Assembly (NCBI GenBank): GCA_004321925.1
Contig: SCQH01000059.1
Coordinates: 1 to 64,000, forward strand
Direction of reading: 5' to 3'
DNA: 64,000 bases
Origin: Nitrospirota bacterium
GTDB taxonomy: Bacteria; Nitrospirota; Thermodesulfovibrionia; Thermodesulfovibrionales; UBA6898
How positions within the stretch are numbered: the stretch's first letter is position 1; every line of letters begins with the position of its first letter. A program made the position numbers and the translations under genes. Of this stretch, positions 18,044 through 27,348 are shown piece by piece. Under the pieces are notes generated by a model that had not been told where the DNA came from, searched no databases, and saw nothing but the letters and a program-made list of their open reading frames with translations.

Positions 18044-19891
18044 ATGAACCGAAAAAGTATCCAGATGTCAGTGCTGCTCGGGACGGTTGCGGTCATTGTC
18101 GTAACTGGCCTTATGATGATCCTGCTGGTCAAGTTCATGCTCCCCGGGAAACTCCTGGGCATACTGGAGGAAAAGACCATTGCCCAGGCCAGACTCGTTG
18201 CTTCCGAGATCGCCAATCCTCTGCTTACGGAGCAGTTCTTCGATCTCCGAATCAGGCTGAACGATCTGAAACGGAGTGACGACAGCATTGCGTATGTGTT
18301 TGTCATCGATGCCCATGATAAGGTGGTGGCTCATACCTTTGAGTCCGGCTTTCCCTCAGAGCTCAGGACGGCCAACAAAATGGCTTCCGGGGCGAAGCAA
18401 TCAGTGAAGCAGCTGACAACCGGCAGCGAGCATTATCTGGATGTTGCCCTCCCGGTACTGAACGGTGGCATTGGGGACCTGCATATTGGGACGTTTCTGG
18501 CTCCCGTTAAGCTGGGCGTCAACAGGATCGTTGCCGTGATCGTATGGATCATTATCGTGACATCGGCTGCCGGCGGGATCATCGCCGTTATCCTTGCCCG
18601 GAGAGAACTTCGACCGCTGAGAGAACTGGGGCAGGCTATAGAATCTTTTGGCAGGGGAGATGTGGTTCAGCAGGTATTGCCCGCCGACGACAACAACGAG
18701 ATCGGGCAGCTCATAACCGTGTTCAATAAGATGGCCGAGGACATCAGAAGGTCCCATGAGGAACGCGAGCATACCAAGAACTTTCTCGTCTCACTCATCA
18801 ACGGAGTGAACGAGCGGATCATGGTGGTTCGGCCTGATTACACGGTCCTGATGAGCAACAAGGCCATGGCACAGGGAGATACAAGTGATTTCTGCTACGC
18901 CCTGTCACACCAGCGCAGCTCGCCCTGCGATGAGGAGGGCCTGGTCTGCCCGCTTCGGGAGATATTGAGGACGAGGCAGTCCCTGACCGTGACCCATACC
19001 CATACCAGGGCCGACGGTAGTCAGTACGTTGAGGAGATTGCCGCCTCTCCGTTCATGGATGAACGGGGAGAATTGCTGTATGTCATTGAGGTATGCCGGG
19101 ACATTACCGAGAAGCAGCGACTGCATGAGATGCAGGCCGCCCTGGATAAACGTATTGCCCAGCAGCAGAAGGAGGAATCCATCAGTACCCTTGCCGGAGG
19201 TATTGCCCATGATTTCAATAATATCCTCATGGGTATTTTGGGGAATGCCGAAATTCTGGGGATGACGCTTGAGTCCCGCGAAAATGAAAAGATGCTGGTC
19301 AATAACATTGTCAGCTCCTCTGAGCGCATGGCAGACCTGACGAATCAGTTGCTTGCCTATGCAAAAGGCGGTATGTATCAGCCCGGGAAACTCTCCATGA
19401 ACGATGCTGTAAAAATGGCGCTGACGATGACTCAGACCGACAAATACCGGCATATCGAAACGAGCCTTCTGCTGGAAGAAGACCTTTGGCCGGTCCATGC
19501 CGACAGGGAGCAGATCAAACAGGTCATGATCAATCTCCTTACCAATGCCTTTGAGGCAATGGAGCATTCGGGCGGATGTCTTACCGTGCAGACTTTGAAC
19601 GAGCCTGACCGGCCTTCATGGGAGTGTGTCTCTTTCAAACATCGGCATCCGGCGGGTGATTATGTCCATGTTATCGTCTCTGACACGGGGCCGGGGATTC
19701 CACAGGAGGCACTTCAAAGGATCTTTGAGCCATTCTTTACAACGAAATTCATCGGCAGGGGGCTTGGATTGGCGGCCGCTGCCGGAATAATCCAGAATCA
19801 TCAGGGCTGCATCTCGGTCAGGGCTGGGGCAGAATGCGGGGCATTTTTTGACTTATACTTGCCTAAATACGTCAATAAAAATGGCGTATAA
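18044..19891 (+). CDS. Membrane histidine kinase paired with the PhnD-like lipoprotein
   Basis: A 615-residue sensor kinase: TM1 (about residues 8-32), periplasmic sensor (33-170), TM2 (about 178-202), HAMP (about 203-255), PAS domain (about 268-385), HisKA with H-box AHDFNN, and a GHKL ATPase (N-box NLLTNAFEAM, DTGPGIP, GRGLGLA). The PAS part has three or more cysteines (CYALSHQ..PCDEEGLVCPL), a pattern seen in redox or metal PAS domains. I chose ATG 18044, four bases after the lipoprotein stop; a longer frame extends upstream but would overlap that gene. No response regulator is next to it. A small terminator-like hairpin follows at 19992. Confidence 0.85.
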   Translation: MNRKSIQMSVLLGTVAVIVVTGLMMILLVKFMLPGKLLGILEEKTIAQARLVASEIANPLLTEQFFDLRIRLNDLKRSDDSIAYVFVIDAHDKVVAHTFESGFPSELRTANKMASGAKQSVKQLTTGSEHYLDVALPVLNGGIGDLHIGTFLAPVKLGVNRIVAVIVWIIIVTSAAGGIIAVILARRELRPLRELGQAIESFGRGDVVQQVLPADDNNEIGQLITVFNKMAEDIRRSHEEREHTKNFLVSLINGVNERIMVVRPDYTVLMSNKAMAQGDTSDFCYALSHQRSSPCDEEGLVCPLREILRTRQSLTVTHTHTRADGSQYVEEIAASPFMDERGELLYVIEVCRDITEKQRLHEMQAALDKRIAQQQKEESISTLAGGIAHDFNNILMGILGNAEILGMTLESRENEKMLVNNIVSSSERMADLTNQLLAYAKGGMYQPGKLSMNDAVKMALTMTQTDKYRHIETSLLLEEDLWPVHADREQIKQVMINLLTNAFEAMEHSGGCLTVQTLNEPDRPSWECVSFKHRHPAGDYVHVIVSDTGPGIPQEALQRIFEPFFTTKFIGRGLGLAAAAGIIQNHQGCISVRAGAECGAFFDLYLPKYVNKNGV

Positions 19892-19991
19892 AATGCTGTA
19901 TGTTTAAGAAGGATAATTCATATGACAAATAAGGTCGCTTATCTTAAATTGTAGCAAGATGTTTTACCTTCTTTTAGCGTGAACATATAGA

Positions 19992-20028
19992 CCAGGACCC
20001 AAGTGGGGTGTCCGGGTTTCTTTTTTTT
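19992..20028 (+). terminator. Intrinsic terminator after the PhnD-kinase pair
   Basis: GGACCC (19995-20000) pairs with GGGTGTCC (20006-20013) with one bulged T, plus outer C-G pairs, and is followed by TTTC and eight T (20021-20028). It separates the kinase from the next PilZ gene. Confidence 0.7.
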
Positions 20029-20050
20029 GAGGGGTTCGGCAGGAGGTTGT

Positions 20051-20335
20051 GTGGAGTTTCAGTGCAGACGAATGTTCGATAGAGAACCCTATGAGGACTC
20101 GATCAGCTTTACCGTCCTCTATATGCAGGAGGCTGATTTCAGGCGGGAGGATTCCTCGGGAAAAGTCATTGACAAAAGCAGCGCCGGCCTCGGCATGCTC
20201 ACGGGGTTTCCACTAGAACCGGGACATATCCTTGAATGGGACGACAAGCACCAGGAGGGGAAGCTGCATATTGCCATGGTCCGCTGGGCCATACAGATGG
20301 ACGACTGCTTCAGGGTCGGGCTTATGTTCATCTGA
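20051..20335 (+). CDS. Single PilZ-like domain protein
   Basis: A 94-residue protein from GTG 20051, chosen because AGGAGG (20041-20046) lies just before it; ATG 20072 is a second option and a frame opening at GTG 20003 lies inside the terminator. It has FDREPYEDSISF and IDKSSAGLGML, which match the second PilZ motif (DxSxxG), then a beta-rich tail ending in RVGLMFI. The first arginine motif is weak (CRRMFDREP). It may bind c-di-GMP or be a PilZ-like adaptor. No partner gene is obvious, as the neighbours are a sensor kinase and a membrane protein. Confidence 0.65.
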   Translation: MEFQCRRMFDREPYEDSISFTVLYMQEADFRREDSSGKVIDKSSAGLGMLTGFPLEPGHILEWDDKHQEGKLHIAMVRWAIQMDDCFRVGLMFI

Positions 20336-20397
20336 TATCATCATCCCCGCCTCTCTTTTTACTACAGCCCGCCGTCCGCTGTATGATACAATTTAGG

Positions 20398-20790
20398 ATG
20401 AGTGCTTTGCGCGATGCAGTTATCATGACCATAAATTATTCTCACGATATGGCCACGGCCCTGCTGGCAGTCAGCGGTTTGATCATGTGGGCCATTTATC
20501 AACGTTTCCCTGATCCGGCAGCTGCCGAACTGGAACTCTACTTCATCACGATCTATAAAACGGTGACGAGGCTCGCGAAAATCTCATTCAGTTGGATGGT
20601 GATCGCAGGTGTCCCGAGGTTTTATTACTTTATGGAATACGATTGGTCGCCCATGGCCGGTGATCTGCAGGTGCCGACGGTCATTATCATGCATATCGTC
20701 ATGATCTTTCTTGTCGTCATGGGAATTTTATTCTGGTTAAGGCTTGGAAAGAGGATCAGGGCCTTAAAGCTTAAACATAATCTGGGATAG
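20398..20790 (+). CDS. Small integral membrane protein upstream of the metal-efflux genes
   Basis: A 130-residue protein with about three hydrophobic stretches (MATALLAVSGLIMWAIY, ISFSWMVIAGV and VPTVIIMHIVMIFLVVMGILF). I do not recognise a named family with certainty; the shape resembles small CopD/DUF2269-like membrane proteins. It lies 127 bases before a YtkA/FixH-like gene and the CusCBA genes, so a link with metal or redox handling is possible. ATG 20398 was chosen; ATG 20383 is in frame but lies within a sequence resembling a -10 box (TATGATACAAT). Confidence 0.6.
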   Translation: MSALRDAVIMTINYSHDMATALLAVSGLIMWAIYQRFPDPAAAELELYFITIYKTVTRLAKISFSWMVIAGVPRFYYFMEYDWSPMAGDLQVPTVIIMHIVMIFLVVMGILFWLRLGKRIRALKLKHNLG

Positions 20791-20917
20791 CAATACCTGC
20801 GGTACCGTTAATAATCTCTGCGGCCGTGGTGACCGGTGGTATAGGGACGTTCAAAATTTCTTCATATTAATAGCGTATCATAACACCAGTAACTATTTAT
20901 ATATCTAAGGAGAATAA

Positions 20918-21307
20918 ATGAAAAAATTGGCTGTGATCGGGATGGCGCTGGTTTTGATGACCGGGCTTGCGTTTGCGAAGGATTATGAGGTCAGGAAGAA
21001 GGCCGGCGGACTTGATGTCATCGTTAAGATCGACAAAAACCCGCCTGTTGTGGGTGATAACAACGTTGACGTGGAGCTGAAGGATGCTTCGGGCAAACAG
21101 GTGACGGATGCGAAGGTCAAGATCGATTACGGTATGTCAGCAATGCCCGGAATGCCTGCAATGGATTACAAGGCAGATACTGCACTAAAAGGGACTGTTT
21201 ATAAGGCAACCATGAATCTCTCCATGTCGGGCCCCTGGAATATTGTCCTGAAGATCACGAAGGACGGCAAAACCTCGTCCATGAAATTTACGGTTGATGC
21301 CAAATAG
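20918..21307 (+). CDS. Secreted YtkA/FixH-like protein with Met-rich motif
   Basis: A 129-residue exported protein: signal peptide (residues 1-20, ending LAFA), then a small beta-sandwich of the YtkA/FixH type with GPWNIVLKITKDGK near the end. The loop YGMSAMPGMPAMDY is rich in methionine and could bind Cu(I). Proteins of this kind are often found beside CusA/CusB efflux genes. AAGGAG stands six to seven bases before the ATG. A perfect hairpin follows the stop codon and overlaps the next start. Confidence 0.78.
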   Translation: MKKLAVIGMALVLMTGLAFAKDYEVRKKAGGLDVIVKIDKNPPVVGDNNVDVELKDASGKQVTDAKVKIDYGMSAMPGMPAMDYKADTALKGTVYKATMNLSMSGPWNIVLKITKDGKTSSMKFTVDAK

Positions 21308-21330
21308 ACAGCCATTCAATCAAAATGGCA

Positions 21331-21359
21331 AAAGGGCATGGTATCGCACCATGCCCTTT
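21331..21359 (+). promoter_or_regulatory. 12-bp perfect hairpin covering the start of the TolC-like gene
   Basis: AAAGGGCATGGT (21331-21342) and ACCATGCCCTTT (21348-21359) form a perfect stem with a five-base loop. The right arm contains the ATG at 21351. It lies 24 bases after the stop of the YtkA-like gene. It may lower translation or transcription of the efflux genes relative to the small secreted protein, or act as a weak terminator (only three T follow the stem). Confidence 0.5.
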
Positions 21360-22610
21360 GCTGTTCCTGTGTTCCTGATTATTTTCCTGCTGTCATCGTT
21401 TGCAGAGCCGGTAAAAGCGGCTGAAGAGCTGCGCCTGGATCCTCTGATCAGTGAGGCGCTGAAGAACAACCATGAGATCATTACCGCAGAAGCGCGTCTT
21501 GCTGCGGCAGGTTTCAGGATACCGCAGGCCCGGAGCCTGCCTGATCCTATGGTCATGTTCGGATACCAGAATGAAGGCTGGAAGAAATATACGTATGGAG
21601 AGATGCAGGGCGCCCAGTGGATGTTCTCAGCATCTCAGATGTTCCCTTATCCTGGCAAGCTTGCACTAAAGGAGCAGATGGCCTCGAAGGAGGCGGAGGG
21701 ACTTGAGTCAGCCTATCAGGGGCTTAAGCTCAGGACGGTCGAAAAGGTCAAAGAGCTCTATTTCGATCTTTACTTGATTTACAAGAACCTCGATCTCATA
21801 CAGGACAGAAAAATGCTTTTTTCACGCATCGAGGATGCGGCCATTGCCAGGTACTCTTCGGGCATGGGGCTTCAGCAGGAAGTTCTGATGGCCCAGACCG
21901 AAAAGTACATGCTCCTTGAAAAGGAGGAGATGCTCAGGCAGAAGATCCAGTCATCGGAGACGATGCTCAATGTCGTGCTCGGCAGGGAGGTCACAGCGGC
22001 CTTAGGCAGACCTGCGGACCAGTCAGGGACTGAACTGCACCGTTCCCTGGAGGACCTCCTGAATGTCCATGTTAACGAGTCGCCTTTTCTGCAAGGCAGG
22101 GAAAAGATGGTTGCCGCTTCAGCGGTGAAGGTAAAGATGGCCCAGAAGGAATTCTATCCCGACTTCACTGTCAATGCCGGCTACTTCAGGCGGGCGGGTG
22201 AGTTTGAGGATATGTGGAGCCTGACAACCACGATCAACATTCCCCTCTTTTACAGGACGAAGCAGCAGCAGGCTGTTTTAGAGGCCAGGGCCCTTGTGTC
22301 AGAGGCAGAACATGAAGTCCTGGCAATGAGGTCGATGCTCTCGTCCACCATCCGGGACAACTATTCGATGATGAAGACGGCAGAAAGACTGATGGCCCTT
22401 TACAAGGATGGCCTGATTCCAAAGATCCGTCAGGATTTTGACGCGGCCCTTGCCGGATATATGTCAGGGAAGACCGAGGCAATGACCGTTATCAGCAGAC
22501 TGAAGTCACTTCTCGACGTTGAAGCTCTCTACTGGGGTCAGTTCGTTGAACGCGAAAAAGCGATTGCACGGCTTGAGACTATGACAGGAGCCAAAGGGGT
22601 GATACCGTGA
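21351..22610 (+). CDS. TolC-family outer-membrane channel of a heavy-metal efflux system (CusC-like)
   Basis: A 419-residue outer-membrane efflux protein. It begins with a signal peptide (FAVPVFLIIFLLSS...VKA) and has two OEP repeats rich in long alpha-helices (about residues 35-200 and 230-410), with PQARSLPDPMV near the start, typical of TolC-like members of Cus/Czc systems. ATG 21351 is given as start because the signal peptide follows at once; ATG 21297, in frame and overlapping the previous gene, would add 18 residues. The next gene's GTG overlaps its stop, so cusC-B-A form one operon that exports metal from periplasm or cytoplasm to the outside. Confidence 0.85.
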   Translation: MPFAVPVFLIIFLLSSFAEPVKAAEELRLDPLISEALKNNHEIITAEARLAAAGFRIPQARSLPDPMVMFGYQNEGWKKYTYGEMQGAQWMFSASQMFPYPGKLALKEQMASKEAEGLESAYQGLKLRTVEKVKELYFDLYLIYKNLDLIQDRKMLFSRIEDAAIARYSSGMGLQQEVLMAQTEKYMLLEKEEMLRQKIQSSETMLNVVLGREVTAALGRPADQSGTELHRSLEDLLNVHVNESPFLQGREKMVAASAVKVKMAQKEFYPDFTVNAGYFRRAGEFEDMWSLTTTINIPLFYRTKQQQAVLEARALVSEAEHEVLAMRSMLSSTIRDNYSMMKTAERLMALYKDGLIPKIRQDFDAALAGYMSGKTEAMTVISRLKSLLDVEALYWGQFVEREKAIARLETMTGAKGVIP

Positions 22611-23863
22611 ATAAAAAATATCTGATCGGAGCTGTGGTGATCATTCTGGCCGGGGTCTGTTTTTATCTGATAAAGACCGGGTTTGGGCAGAAGGCCACGG
22701 GGTCTGCAGTGACAGCCGTGCGGCAGGAACAGCCTGCTGCCGGACATCAGGGCCATGCAGCGCAGGGTGAAGAGACAGCGCCGAAGGCAGCGGTCCCGGA
22801 AAAGCCTCAGGAGGAGGCCCCGACCGTTGAGATCTCGACCGACAGCCAAAAGATGATCGGGGTCAGGACCATAGAGGTTTCGGTGAAGCCCGTCATAAAG
22901 ACCATCAGGACCGTTGGCCGCATTGAATATGACGAACGCAGGATCTCTACGGTCAATACGAAATACGAGGGCTGGATAGAGAAGCTGCATGTCAACTATA
23001 CGGGAAGACCGGTAAAAAAGGGAGAACCCCTTGCCGATATCTATAGCCCTGAACTTTTTGCCACGCAGCAGGAGCTCATCAATGCCGTGAAATGGAAGTC
23101 CCGCAGCAGCCAGGCCTCATCAGAGCGGGGAGGAGGCCTGCGGAATGATCTGGGAGGGATGCTGGCAGGGGACGCTGAATCCATTATTGAGGCCGCACGG
23201 CAGAGATTGAGATTGTGGGACCTTACCGAAGCCCAGGTCAAAAACATTGAGGATACGGGCAAGCCGGTACGGACCATGGTTATCTACAGTCCTGCAAACG
23301 GGTACATCCTTCAGAAAACAGCCCAGCAGGGCATGAGGGTCATGCCGGGTGAAAAGCTTTTTGACATAGCTGATCTTTCTTCTGTATGGGTAATCTCCGA
23401 GGTGTATGAGTATGATCTGCCGTTCGTGAAGGAAGGCCAGACCGCGCACATAACGCTCAGCTACCTCCCCGGGAAAAATTACACAGCCCGGGTTGATTAT
23501 GTCTATCCGTCCCTGAGTGCCGAGACAAAGACCGTGCGGGTACGCTTTACTCTTCCGAATCCTGACGGAAAGCTCAAACCGCAGATGTTCACCAACGTCG
23601 AACTCAGGTCCGACCTGGGGAAGAGACTCATGGTGCCTGAGGAGGCGGTCATAGATACCGGGGTCAGGCAGGTGGTCTATGTCGACAAAGGGGAGGGTAA
23701 TTTCGAACCGCGTGAAGTCCTGACCGGCATAAAGGCGGATGGTATGGCAGAGATCACGCGCGGGCTTAAGGCCGGTGAAAAAGTGGCTTCGGCAGCAAAC
23801 TTCCTCATCGATTCCGAGGCGCAGCTTAAGGGCATCAAGCCCCTTCCCGGCAGCAAGCACTGA
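22607..23863 (+). CDS. cusB: RND efflux periplasmic adaptor (CusB-like)
   Basis: A 418-residue membrane-fusion protein: N-terminal membrane anchor (residues 5-22), a His-containing low-complexity linker (HQGHAAQGEE), then the barrel-sandwich, alpha-hairpin and beta-barrel parts seen in CusB (GWIEKLHVNYTGRPVKKGEPL, VYSPANGYI-like VIYSPANGYILQK, LSSVWVISEVYEYDL). It joins the inner-membrane pump to the TolC-like channel. Start is GTG 22607, which overlaps the previous stop. Copper or silver is the likely metal, from the similarity to CusB and the Met-rich neighbour. Confidence 0.88.
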   Translation: MNKKYLIGAVVIILAGVCFYLIKTGFGQKATGSAVTAVRQEQPAAGHQGHAAQGEETAPKAAVPEKPQEEAPTVEISTDSQKMIGVRTIEVSVKPVIKTIRTVGRIEYDERRISTVNTKYEGWIEKLHVNYTGRPVKKGEPLADIYSPELFATQQELINAVKWKSRSSQASSERGGGLRNDLGGMLAGDAESIIEAARQRLRLWDLTEAQVKNIEDTGKPVRTMVIYSPANGYILQKTAQQGMRVMPGEKLFDIADLSSVWVISEVYEYDLPFVKEGQTAHITLSYLPGKNYTARVDYVYPSLSAETKTVRVRFTLPNPDGKLKPQMFTNVELRSDLGKRLMVPEEAVIDTGVRQVVYVDKGEGNFEPREVLTGIKADGMAEITRGLKAGEKVASAANFLIDSEAQLKGIKPLPGSKH

Positions 23864-23869
23864 GCTGTC

Positions 23870-26800
23870 ATGATCGGAAGAATCATTGAATACAGCGCCA
23901 GGAACAGGTTCATCATCTTCCTGTTCGTTGCGTCACTCTCTATCTGGGGTTACTGGTCCCTAAGGCATACTCCCCTTGACGCCATACCCGACCTGAGCGA
24001 TACCCAGGTCATCATCTATACTGAATGGGCCGGCAAAAGTCCGGACCTTGTCGAAGACCAGATAACCTACCCGATCACCTCGACGCTCCTCGCTGCGCCG
24101 AAGGTCCAGGCGGTCAGAGGTTTTTCCTTTCTTGGAAGTTCCTTTATCTATGTCATCTTTGAAGAAGGCACTAATATATACTGGGCACGGTCAAGGGTGC
24201 TTGAATACCTGCAGTCGGTCAGGAACAAGATCCCCGCTGATGTTAACCCGACACTCGGCCCGGACGCGACGAGCGTCGGATGGGGCTTTTCATACGCGCT
24301 GATCGATCAGACCGGCAAACTGAACCTTGCCGAACTTCGCTCGCTGCAGGATTTCAATCTGAAGCTTGCCCTGGAGAGCGTGCCGGGCGTTTCACAGGTC
24401 GCCAGCATTGGCGGCTTTGTCAAACAGTATCAGATCACCGTTGATCCAAACAAACTCCTTGCCTATAACATACCGCTGCCGACTGTCATGGATGCTATAC
24501 GAAAAAGTAATAAGGACGTTGAGGGCAGGGTCCTCGAGTTCTCCGGCATCGAGTATATGGTCAGGGGACGCGGCTATATAAAAGGCATAGACGATATTAA
24601 GAACATATCCGTCGGCACCAACGGTGCCGGCACCCCGGTCCTGTTGAAGGACATTGGCGAGGTCAGGATCGGCCCTGAGATACGCAGGGGGCTGGCCGAC
24701 CTTGACGGCAAGGGTGAGGTTGCCGGTGGCATTGTTGTTGTGAGGTTCGGAGAGAATGTCCTGAACGTCATCGACAGGGTCAAGGAGAAGATCAAGACCA
24801 TCGAACCGAGCCTGCCGGACGGGGTGAAGGTCGTGGTCACCTATGACCGCTCCGATCTGATACATCACGCGATCAATACGCTCAAGGAGGAGATCATAAA
24901 GCTGACGGTTGCCGTGAGCGTTGTCTGCCTCGTCTTCCTTTTCCACCTTCCTTCTGCCCTGGTGGTCATCCTTACTCTTCCGATCGCGATCATCATATCC
25001 TTCATCTGCATGTATTACATCGGGGTCACCTCAAATGTCATGAGCCTCAGCGGCATTGCGATAGCGATCGGTGCTATGGTGGACGCCTCGATCATCATGG
25101 TCGAAAATGCTCATAAAAAGCTCGAGGAATGGGATCATGCCGGACAGCCCGGCAGCAGGACCGATGTGATCATCGAGGCCGCCAAAGAGGTCGGTCCCTC
25201 ACTCTTCTTTTCTCTCCTCGTCATCTCCGTCGCTTTCCTGCCTGTGTTTACGCTGCAGGCTCAGGCAGGGAGACTGTTCAAGCCTCTTGCCTATACAAAG
25301 ACCTTTGCGATGCTCTTTGCGTCGTTCCTTGCCATAACCCTGACCCCGGTCCTCATGACCATGTTTATCCGCGGGAAGATCCAGTCTGAGGATAAGAACC
25401 CGATGATCGTTTTCCTGGGAAGGCTCTACAGGCCGCGGGTGGCTTTTTCACTGAGACACCCGTGGACCGTAGTGATCGTTGCGGTGATCATCATGGTCTG
25501 CACGGTCTACCCCATAACAAAGCTCGGGAATGAATTCATGCCGCCGCTGTATGAGGGGACGCTCTTTTATATGCCGGTCACGGTTCCGGGGGCTTCGGTC
25601 ACCGAGGCGTCCAAGCTCCTCCAGCTGCAGGACAGGCTCCTGAAAACCATACCCGAGGTTGCCCAGGTCTTTGGCAAGGCAGGCCGCGCCGAAACCGCCA
25701 CTGACCCGGCCCCTATGGAGATGTTCGAGACGGTCATCAATCTCAAGCCTGAATCAGAGTGGCGGCCCGGCATGGACCCTGAGAAACTCAAGAACGAGAT
25801 GAACGACGTCCTGAGCATCCCCGGAGTCGCAAATTCTTTTACCATGCCTATCAAGGCCAGGACCGATATGCTCTCGACCGGTATACGGACGCCTGTCGGC
25901 ATAAAGATCATGGGGCCGAAGCTCGATGAGATCGACCGGATCGGCATGGAGCTCGAGGGCCTGATAAAGGGCATCAAAGGCACCCGGAGCGTCTATGCCG
26001 AACGGGTGACCACCGGATATTTTCTTGATATTTCGGTTAAACGTGAGGAAGCGGCGCGGTATGGCCTCTCTGTCGGCGACGTTCAGGAGATCCTAGAAAC
26101 GGCAGTGGGCGGCATGAACCTGACGACAACGATCGAGGGCAGGGAGCGCTACCCGGTGAACCTCCGGTATGCCCGGGAACTCAGGAGCAGTCCTGAGACG
26201 CTGAAAAGGATAATAGTCCCGGTCATGCTGAATGCGGCTTCCTCGGGGTCGGGGTCCGGGATGTCCGGGTCAGCATCCTCCCCGTCTTCCACTTTTCCTG
26301 CAATACTGCAGATACCCCTCGGTCAGCTTACTGAGATCAGAACCGTGCGAGGCCCATCGATGATCAAGAGCGAAGAGGGGCTTTTGGCTGCCTATGTCTA
26401 TATTGATTTTTCGGGCAGGGATATCGGCGGCTATGTTGATGAGGCGAAAAAGAAGGTCGCCTCCCTGAAGATCCCTGATGGCTACCGGCTTCAGTGGAGC
26501 GGCGAATATGAATATATGGTAAAAACCGAAGAGCGGCTGAAATTGGTCATCCCCTTGACGCTGCTGATCATCTTTGTCCTGATATTCATGAACACAAAAT
26601 CAACGGTCAAGACCATGATCGTCCTGCTTGCGGTACCGTTCTCTCTTGTCGGTTCCTTCTGGTTCCTCTATTTCCTGAATTACAATCTGAGCATCGCTGT
26701 CTGGGTCGGCATGATAGCCCTTGCCGGGCTTGATGCAGAGACCGGGGTGGTCATGCTGCTCTATCTTGATCTGTCCTATGAGCAATGGAAAAAAGAGGGC

Positions 26801-27070
26801 AGGATGAACAGCGTCGAAGACCTGAAGGATGCGATCATGCATGGTGCGGTAAAAAGGATCAGGCCGAAGCTCATGACCGTCGGTGTTATCCTCGCCGGAC
26901 TGATCCCGATCATGTTCAGCCACGGAGCCGGCTCGGACGTGATGAAGCGCATTGCAGCCCCCATGATCGGCGGTGTTATAACTTCCGAGATACTCGAGCT
27001 GACCATCTATCCCGCGATTTACCTTATCTGGAAGCGCAGGAAGTTCGCAAAGAAGAACATAGAGGCTTAA
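23870..27070 (+). CDS. cusA: Heavy-metal RND efflux pump (CusA/CzcA family)
   Basis: A 1066-residue RND transporter of the heavy-metal (HME) type, usual length about 1040. It has twelve membrane helices in two halves; helix 4 carries GAMVDASIIMVENAHK with the proton-relay aspartate and glutamate, and the periplasmic part has DPAPMEMFET and FTMPIKARTDMLSTGIRTP, as in CusA, where methionines lead Cu(I)/Ag(I) through the pump. A Gly/Ser stretch near residue 790 is a flexible insert. It is six bases after cusB. The metal is inferred as copper or silver rather than zinc or cobalt. Confidence 0.92.
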   Translation: MIGRIIEYSARNRFIIFLFVASLSIWGYWSLRHTPLDAIPDLSDTQVIIYTEWAGKSPDLVEDQITYPITSTLLAAPKVQAVRGFSFLGSSFIYVIFEEGTNIYWARSRVLEYLQSVRNKIPADVNPTLGPDATSVGWGFSYALIDQTGKLNLAELRSLQDFNLKLALESVPGVSQVASIGGFVKQYQITVDPNKLLAYNIPLPTVMDAIRKSNKDVEGRVLEFSGIEYMVRGRGYIKGIDDIKNISVGTNGAGTPVLLKDIGEVRIGPEIRRGLADLDGKGEVAGGIVVVRFGENVLNVIDRVKEKIKTIEPSLPDGVKVVVTYDRSDLIHHAINTLKEEIIKLTVAVSVVCLVFLFHLPSALVVILTLPIAIIISFICMYYIGVTSNVMSLSGIAIAIGAMVDASIIMVENAHKKLEEWDHAGQPGSRTDVIIEAAKEVGPSLFFSLLVISVAFLPVFTLQAQAGRLFKPLAYTKTFAMLFASFLAITLTPVLMTMFIRGKIQSEDKNPMIVFLGRLYRPRVAFSLRHPWTVVIVAVIIMVCTVYPITKLGNEFMPPLYEGTLFYMPVTVPGASVTEASKLLQLQDRLLKTIPEVAQVFGKAGRAETATDPAPMEMFETVINLKPESEWRPGMDPEKLKNEMNDVLSIPGVANSFTMPIKARTDMLSTGIRTPVGIKIMGPKLDEIDRIGMELEGLIKGIKGTRSVYAERVTTGYFLDISVKREEAARYGLSVGDVQEILETAVGGMNLTTTIEGRERYPVNLRYARELRSSPETLKRIIVPVMLNAASSGSGSGMSGSASSPSSTFPAILQIPLGQLTEIRTVRGPSMIKSEEGLLAAYVYIDFSGRDIGGYVDEAKKKVASLKIPDGYRLQWSGEYEYMVKTEERLKLVIPLTLLIIFVLIFMNTKSTVKTMIVLLAVPFSLVGSFWFLYFLNYNLSIAVWVGMIALAGLDAETGVVMLLYLDLSYEQWKKEGRMNSVEDLKDAIMHGAVKRIRPKLMTVGVILAGLIPIMFSHGAGSDVMKRIAAPMIGGVITSEILELTIYPAIYLIWKRRKFAKKNIEA

Positions 27071-27130
27071 GCCGGTTTCATTCTCATTTCCTTTTCCTGC
27101 AGCTGACAGACATCCCTGTGCATATTTTCC

Positions 27131-27161
27131 TTGTAATATTAATCCGGAAATCTGGTATAAT
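27131..27161 (+). promoter_or_regulatory. Possible promoter of the Cys-rich secreted protein gene
   Basis: TATAAT (27156-27161) is preceded by TGG, giving an extended -10. TTGTAA (27131-27136) is a weak -35 at 19 bases. The gap between cusA and the next gene (27071-27348) shows nothing else I can name. Confidence 0.4.
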
Positions 27162-27348
27162 CCCTCAACCACAGCGGCGGGCGCTAAAAAATAGATTAAA
27201 TGGGGTGGGGTTTTTGTTCATGGGGTTCTGTGCAGCATAAGCATTTCAATCTTTCCGTACAATCTTGTCCATACGTTCAGTTATTGAATAAGCACACCAA
27301 TAATCTCTCCATAATGATCAATACGATGGGAAATCCAGGGAGGTGGTG

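Noticed and set aside
17059-19891. Phosphonate uptake operon
   Set aside because: The binding protein has no permease or ATPase partner; the adjacent gene is a kinase.
19922-19954. Ten-codon frame with AAGGA upstream after the histidine kinase gene, as a leader peptide
   Set aside because: Too short and followed by a separate terminator and a gene with its own ribosome site; no regulatory codons stand out.
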